Assembly: GCA_023228705.1 (NCBI GenBank)
Contig: JALOAS010000023.1
Location: 1-34,498, forward strand
Direction: 5' to 3'
Origin: Ottowia sp.
GTDB taxonomy: Bacteria > Pseudomonadota > Gammaproteobacteria > Burkholderiales > Burkholderiaceae_C
Length of the DNA stretch: 34,498 bases
Position numbers and translations under genes: made by a program. Of this stretch, positions 32,463 to 34,498 are shown piece after piece; the stretch's first letter is position 1, and each line of letters begins with the position of its first letter. The notes below the pieces were generated by a model. The model did no database searches, was not told the origin of the DNA, and saw only the letters and a list, made by a program, of their open reading frames with translations.

Positions 32463-32490
32463 CGGCTTGGCCGCTGGGCCGGACTCTGGA

Positions 32491-32615
32491 TGCCAGATGA
32501 CCTCGGCCCTTGCGTAGATCGTTGGGCGTCCAGCGTCCAGCGTTCGACGAATAGCCGCGCCACGCCAAACGCTCAACGCTCAACCTCATCGATGCGGCAG
32601 CGAGGTCACCGGTCA
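32491..32615. repeat. Palindromic intergenic element, copy C
   Basis: A 125-bp element between the hpf terminator and ptsN. The ends TGCCAGATGACCTCG (32491-32505) and CGAGGTCACCGGTCA (32601-32615) are inverted repeats at 12 of 15 positions. The left arm contains GCGTCCA heptamers and a GAATAGCCGCGCC core like copy B, and the right arm reads ACGCTCAACGCTCAACCTC as in copy A. There is no coding potential. The remaining spacer to ptsN (32616-32766) shows no clear promoter. Confidence 0.8.
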
Positions 32616-32766
32616 TGCGCGCCGTGTTGCCGGGCTTCGTTTCCAATCGGGTGCGGTCTTGTTGCTGCGGCTATCATCGGGGGCTGACTGGATAGGTTTT
32701 GGAGCGCGGCGCCTGGCAGTGGCGCAGACCGCATGCTTTGTCCGGGCGACCGGCAACCTGAGTCTT

Positions 32767-33234
32767 ATGAATCGACTGGCATCCATACTCCCCGTGACGC
32801 AGGTTCTTGTTGGCGTGGACATCACCAGCAAGAAACGCGCGTTTGAAGAAATCGGCCTGTTGTTCGAGAGTCTGCATGGCTTGTCGCGTGCGCTCATTGC
32901 CGACAGCCTGTTTGCGCGCGAACGCCTGGGCTCCACCGGGCTGGGCCACGGCGTGGCCATTCCGCACGGCCGCATCAAGGGCCTGCAGACACCCATGGCT
33001 GCGGTCCTGCAGCCGCTGCAAGCCATAGGCTTTGATGCCCGCGACGAGAAGCCGGTGCGGCTGCTCATTTTCCTGCTGGTGCCCGAGGCCGCAACACAAA
33101 AGCACCTGGAAATCCTCTCGGAAATTGCGGAAATGCTGGGCGACAGCCAGTTGCGCGAGCGCCTCAAGGGCGCCACTTCCGCCGAGGAGCTGCACGAGCT
33201 CATAACGCACTGGCAGCCGGCGCACGCGCTGTAG
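32767..33234 (+). CDS. ptsN: Nitrogen-related PTS enzyme IIA (EIIA-Ntr)
   Basis: The 155-residue protein is a PTS EIIA domain of the mannitol/fructose type. The phosphorylated His is His67 in GHGVAIPHGR (60-69), preceded by RERLGSTGLG. The protein receives phosphate through the PTS-Ntr chain and in other bacteria regulates potassium uptake, nitrogen and envelope responses. It is followed by hprK 60 bp later, the standard betaproteobacterial pair. No strong Shine-Dalgarno sequence precedes the ATG at 32767, but the family N-terminus fits this start. Confidence 0.95.
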   Translation: MNRLASILPVTQVLVGVDITSKKRAFEEIGLLFESLHGLSRALIADSLFARERLGSTGLGHGVAIPHGRIKGLQTPMAAVLQPLQAIGFDARDEKPVRLLIFLLVPEAATQKHLEILSEIAEMLGDSQLRERLKGATSAEELHELITHWQPAHAL

Positions 33235-33294
33235 CGGCGTGACGGGACGGCCCGGCGCTGGCGGCTCTCGCGCCACACCTTTGCTTCCCGAGCC

Positions 33295-34269
33295 ATGAAG
33301 CCCACCGCGATCACCGCCGACATGCTGTTCGAGGATCACCGCAAGCTGCTGCGGTGGCGCTGGGTTGCGGGCCGAGACGCTGCCGGGCAGCACTTCGAGG
33401 AGGCCGTGGTGCGCAATGCGCGCTCGGCTGCGGACCTGGTCGGCTACCTCAACTACATCCACCCTTACCGCGTGCAGATCCTGGGCGAGCGCGAAGTGCG
33501 CTACCTGGGCGACTGTCCGCCGCAGGACACGGCGCGCCGCATCGCGCGCATCGTGACGCTGAAGCCGCCGGTGCTGGTGGTTTGCGAGGGCCAGGCGCTG
33601 TTGCCCACGCTGCTGTCCGTTTGCGAGCGAAGCCGGATCCCGCTTTTTGCCACCGAAGAATCAGCGGGCTCTGTCATTGACGTGTTGCGCACGTACCTGT
33701 CCAAGCACTTTGCCGACCACACCACGCGGCACGGCGTGTTCATGGACATCCTGGGCCTGGGCGTGCTCATTACCGGCGACTCGGGGCTGGGCAAGAGCGA
33801 GCTGGGCCTGGAGCTGATCACCCGCGGCAACGGCCTGGTGGCCGACGATGTGGTGGACCTGCTGCGCATCAACCAGACCACCATAGAGGGCCGTTGCCCG
33901 GAGCTGCTGCAAAACCTGCTGGAAGTGCGCGGCATCGGGCTGCTGGACATACGCACCATCTTTGGCGAGGCTGCGGTGCGCCGGCGCATGCGGTTGCGAC
34001 TCATCGTGCACCTGGTGCGGGCAGAAGTGGCTGACCCCGGTTATGACCGGCTCCCGGATGAGCCCTTGACCGAGGACATCCTGGGCGTGCCGGTGCAAAA
34101 AGTCGTGCTCCAGGTGCTGGCCGGGCGCAACATCGCGGTCCTGGTCGAGGCAGCGGTGCGCAACCACATCCTGCAGCTGCGCGGCATCAGGACGTACCAG
34201 GATTTCCTGGAGCGCCACCGGCAGGCCATGCGCGACGGCGGTGAAGCCTACGGCGACCTCCCGCCTTGA
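33295..34269 (+). CDS. hprK: HPr kinase/phosphorylase
   Basis: This 324-residue protein has the Walker A motif GDSGLGKSELGLELI (from 161), the catalytic stretch HGVFMDILGLG with His146, and the signature LEVRGIGLLDIRTIFG (209-224). It phosphorylates and dephosphorylates HPr on Ser46, linking metabolism to the PTS. In betaproteobacteria lacking sugar PTS permeases, HprK is linked to ptsN as here. The N-terminal domain (about 1-130) is complete. The start ATG at 33295 has no strong ribosome binding site but matches family length. Confidence 0.96.
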   Translation: MKPTAITADMLFEDHRKLLRWRWVAGRDAAGQHFEEAVVRNARSAADLVGYLNYIHPYRVQILGEREVRYLGDCPPQDTARRIARIVTLKPPVLVVCEGQALLPTLLSVCERSRIPLFATEESAGSVIDVLRTYLSKHFADHTTRHGVFMDILGLGVLITGDSGLGKSELGLELITRGNGLVADDVVDLLRINQTTIEGRCPELLQNLLEVRGIGLLDIRTIFGEAAVRRRMRLRLIVHLVRAEVADPGYDRLPDEPLTEDILGVPVQKVVLQVLAGRNIAVLVEAAVRNHILQLRGIRTYQDFLERHRQAMRDGGEAYGDLPP

Positions 34270-34304
34270 GAGCTTGAGAAAGAATCCGCGAACATGCCCG
34301 CTTT

Positions 34305-34481
34305 GACCGCCCAAACCCGCCCACTCCGCGTTGCAAATGCTCGCCATGGCACGGGCCATGCCTGCGCTTTGCTTGCAGGGTGCAGGCCGGACAGAGTCTG
34401 GCCTTCTTCGTGCCGTCCAGCAGTGCGCAGGCACTGCTGGAGCCGCGGCACTCAGTCTTGATTGGACGGGTTTGGGCGATC
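34305..34481. repeat. Nested inverted repeats downstream of hprK, no recognisable gene
   Basis: Outer arms GACCGCCCAAACCCGCCCA (34305-34323) and TGGACGGGTTTGGGCGATC (34463-34481) are inverted repeats at 17 of 19 positions. Between them are smaller hairpins: CATGGC/GCCATG (34345-34360), GGCCGGAC/GTCTGGCC (34385-34403, one mismatch), and a perfect 10-bp stem CCAGCAGTGC/GCACTGCTGG with a GCAG loop (34417-34440). Open frames here resemble no family. The whole could be a folded RNA, a small non-autonomous mobile element or the edge of a feature beyond the window. Confidence 0.6.
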
Positions 34482-34498
34482 CTCTCGGGCGCGATCAA

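Noticed and set aside
34305..34481. Integron attC recombination site
   Set aside because: Outer arms lack the RYYYAAC/GTTRRRY core and no integrase or cassette is visible.

Overview
The window looks like a chromosomal stretch of a GC-rich betaproteobacterium, most likely Burkholderiales and plausibly Comamonadaceae. The grounds are the hpf-ptsN-hprK order with a betaproteobacterial HPr kinase, the split pntAA/pntAB/pntB transhydrogenase, short intergenic gaps, many 4-bp ATGA overlaps and strong GC bias in third codon positions. The assignment is inference, because no rRNA or tRNA gene is present.

Left edge (1-1695): the 5' end of an IS3-like insertion sequence, then an amidohydrolase pseudogene broken by at least four frameshifts. 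Positions 1712-10903 (minus strand) hold a tight six-gene run: MFS transporter, two different phenylacetate-CoA-ligase/F390-synthetase-like adenylating enzymes, a LuxE-like acyl-protein synthetase, an 890-residue LuxC-like acyl-CoA reductase fused to a third adenylating domain, and a degenerate anti-sigma-type ATPase fused to a GNAT-like region. I know of no described pathway with this gene set. It suggests activation of a carboxylic acid and its reduction to an aldehyde, with a transporter. Positions 11430-14099 hold a partner-switch set: an RsbW-like ATPase, an NCS2 nucleobase permease with a degenerate ATPase-like tail (both minus), and a divergent STAS protein (plus) followed by an acyl-CoA dehydrogenase. 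No phosphatase or sigma factor lies in the window.

Respiration and redox (15551-27748): cydA-cydB-cydX-cydD-cydC (minus) encodes cytochrome bd oxidase and its assembly exporter; the CydX-like protein carries an extra N-terminal membrane helix. Three small membrane-protein genes follow on the plus strand (DUF3592-like, TspO, DUF2798). Next comes pntAA-lipoprotein-pntAB-pntB, where an unrelated predicted lipoprotein gene sits inside the transhydrogenase operon, ending at a clear intrinsic terminator.

Right part (27900-34498): fadD overlaps mtnN by 4 bp. corA (minus) converges on them and diverges from hpf-ptsN-hprK (plus). The last 230 bases hold nested inverted repeats and no recognisable gene.

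Three intergenic spacers (15374-15546, 30471-30681, 32491-32615) carry related palindromic elements built from heptamer repeats, one with 11 perfect copies of GCGTTGT. They look like a dispersed MITE/REP-like family.
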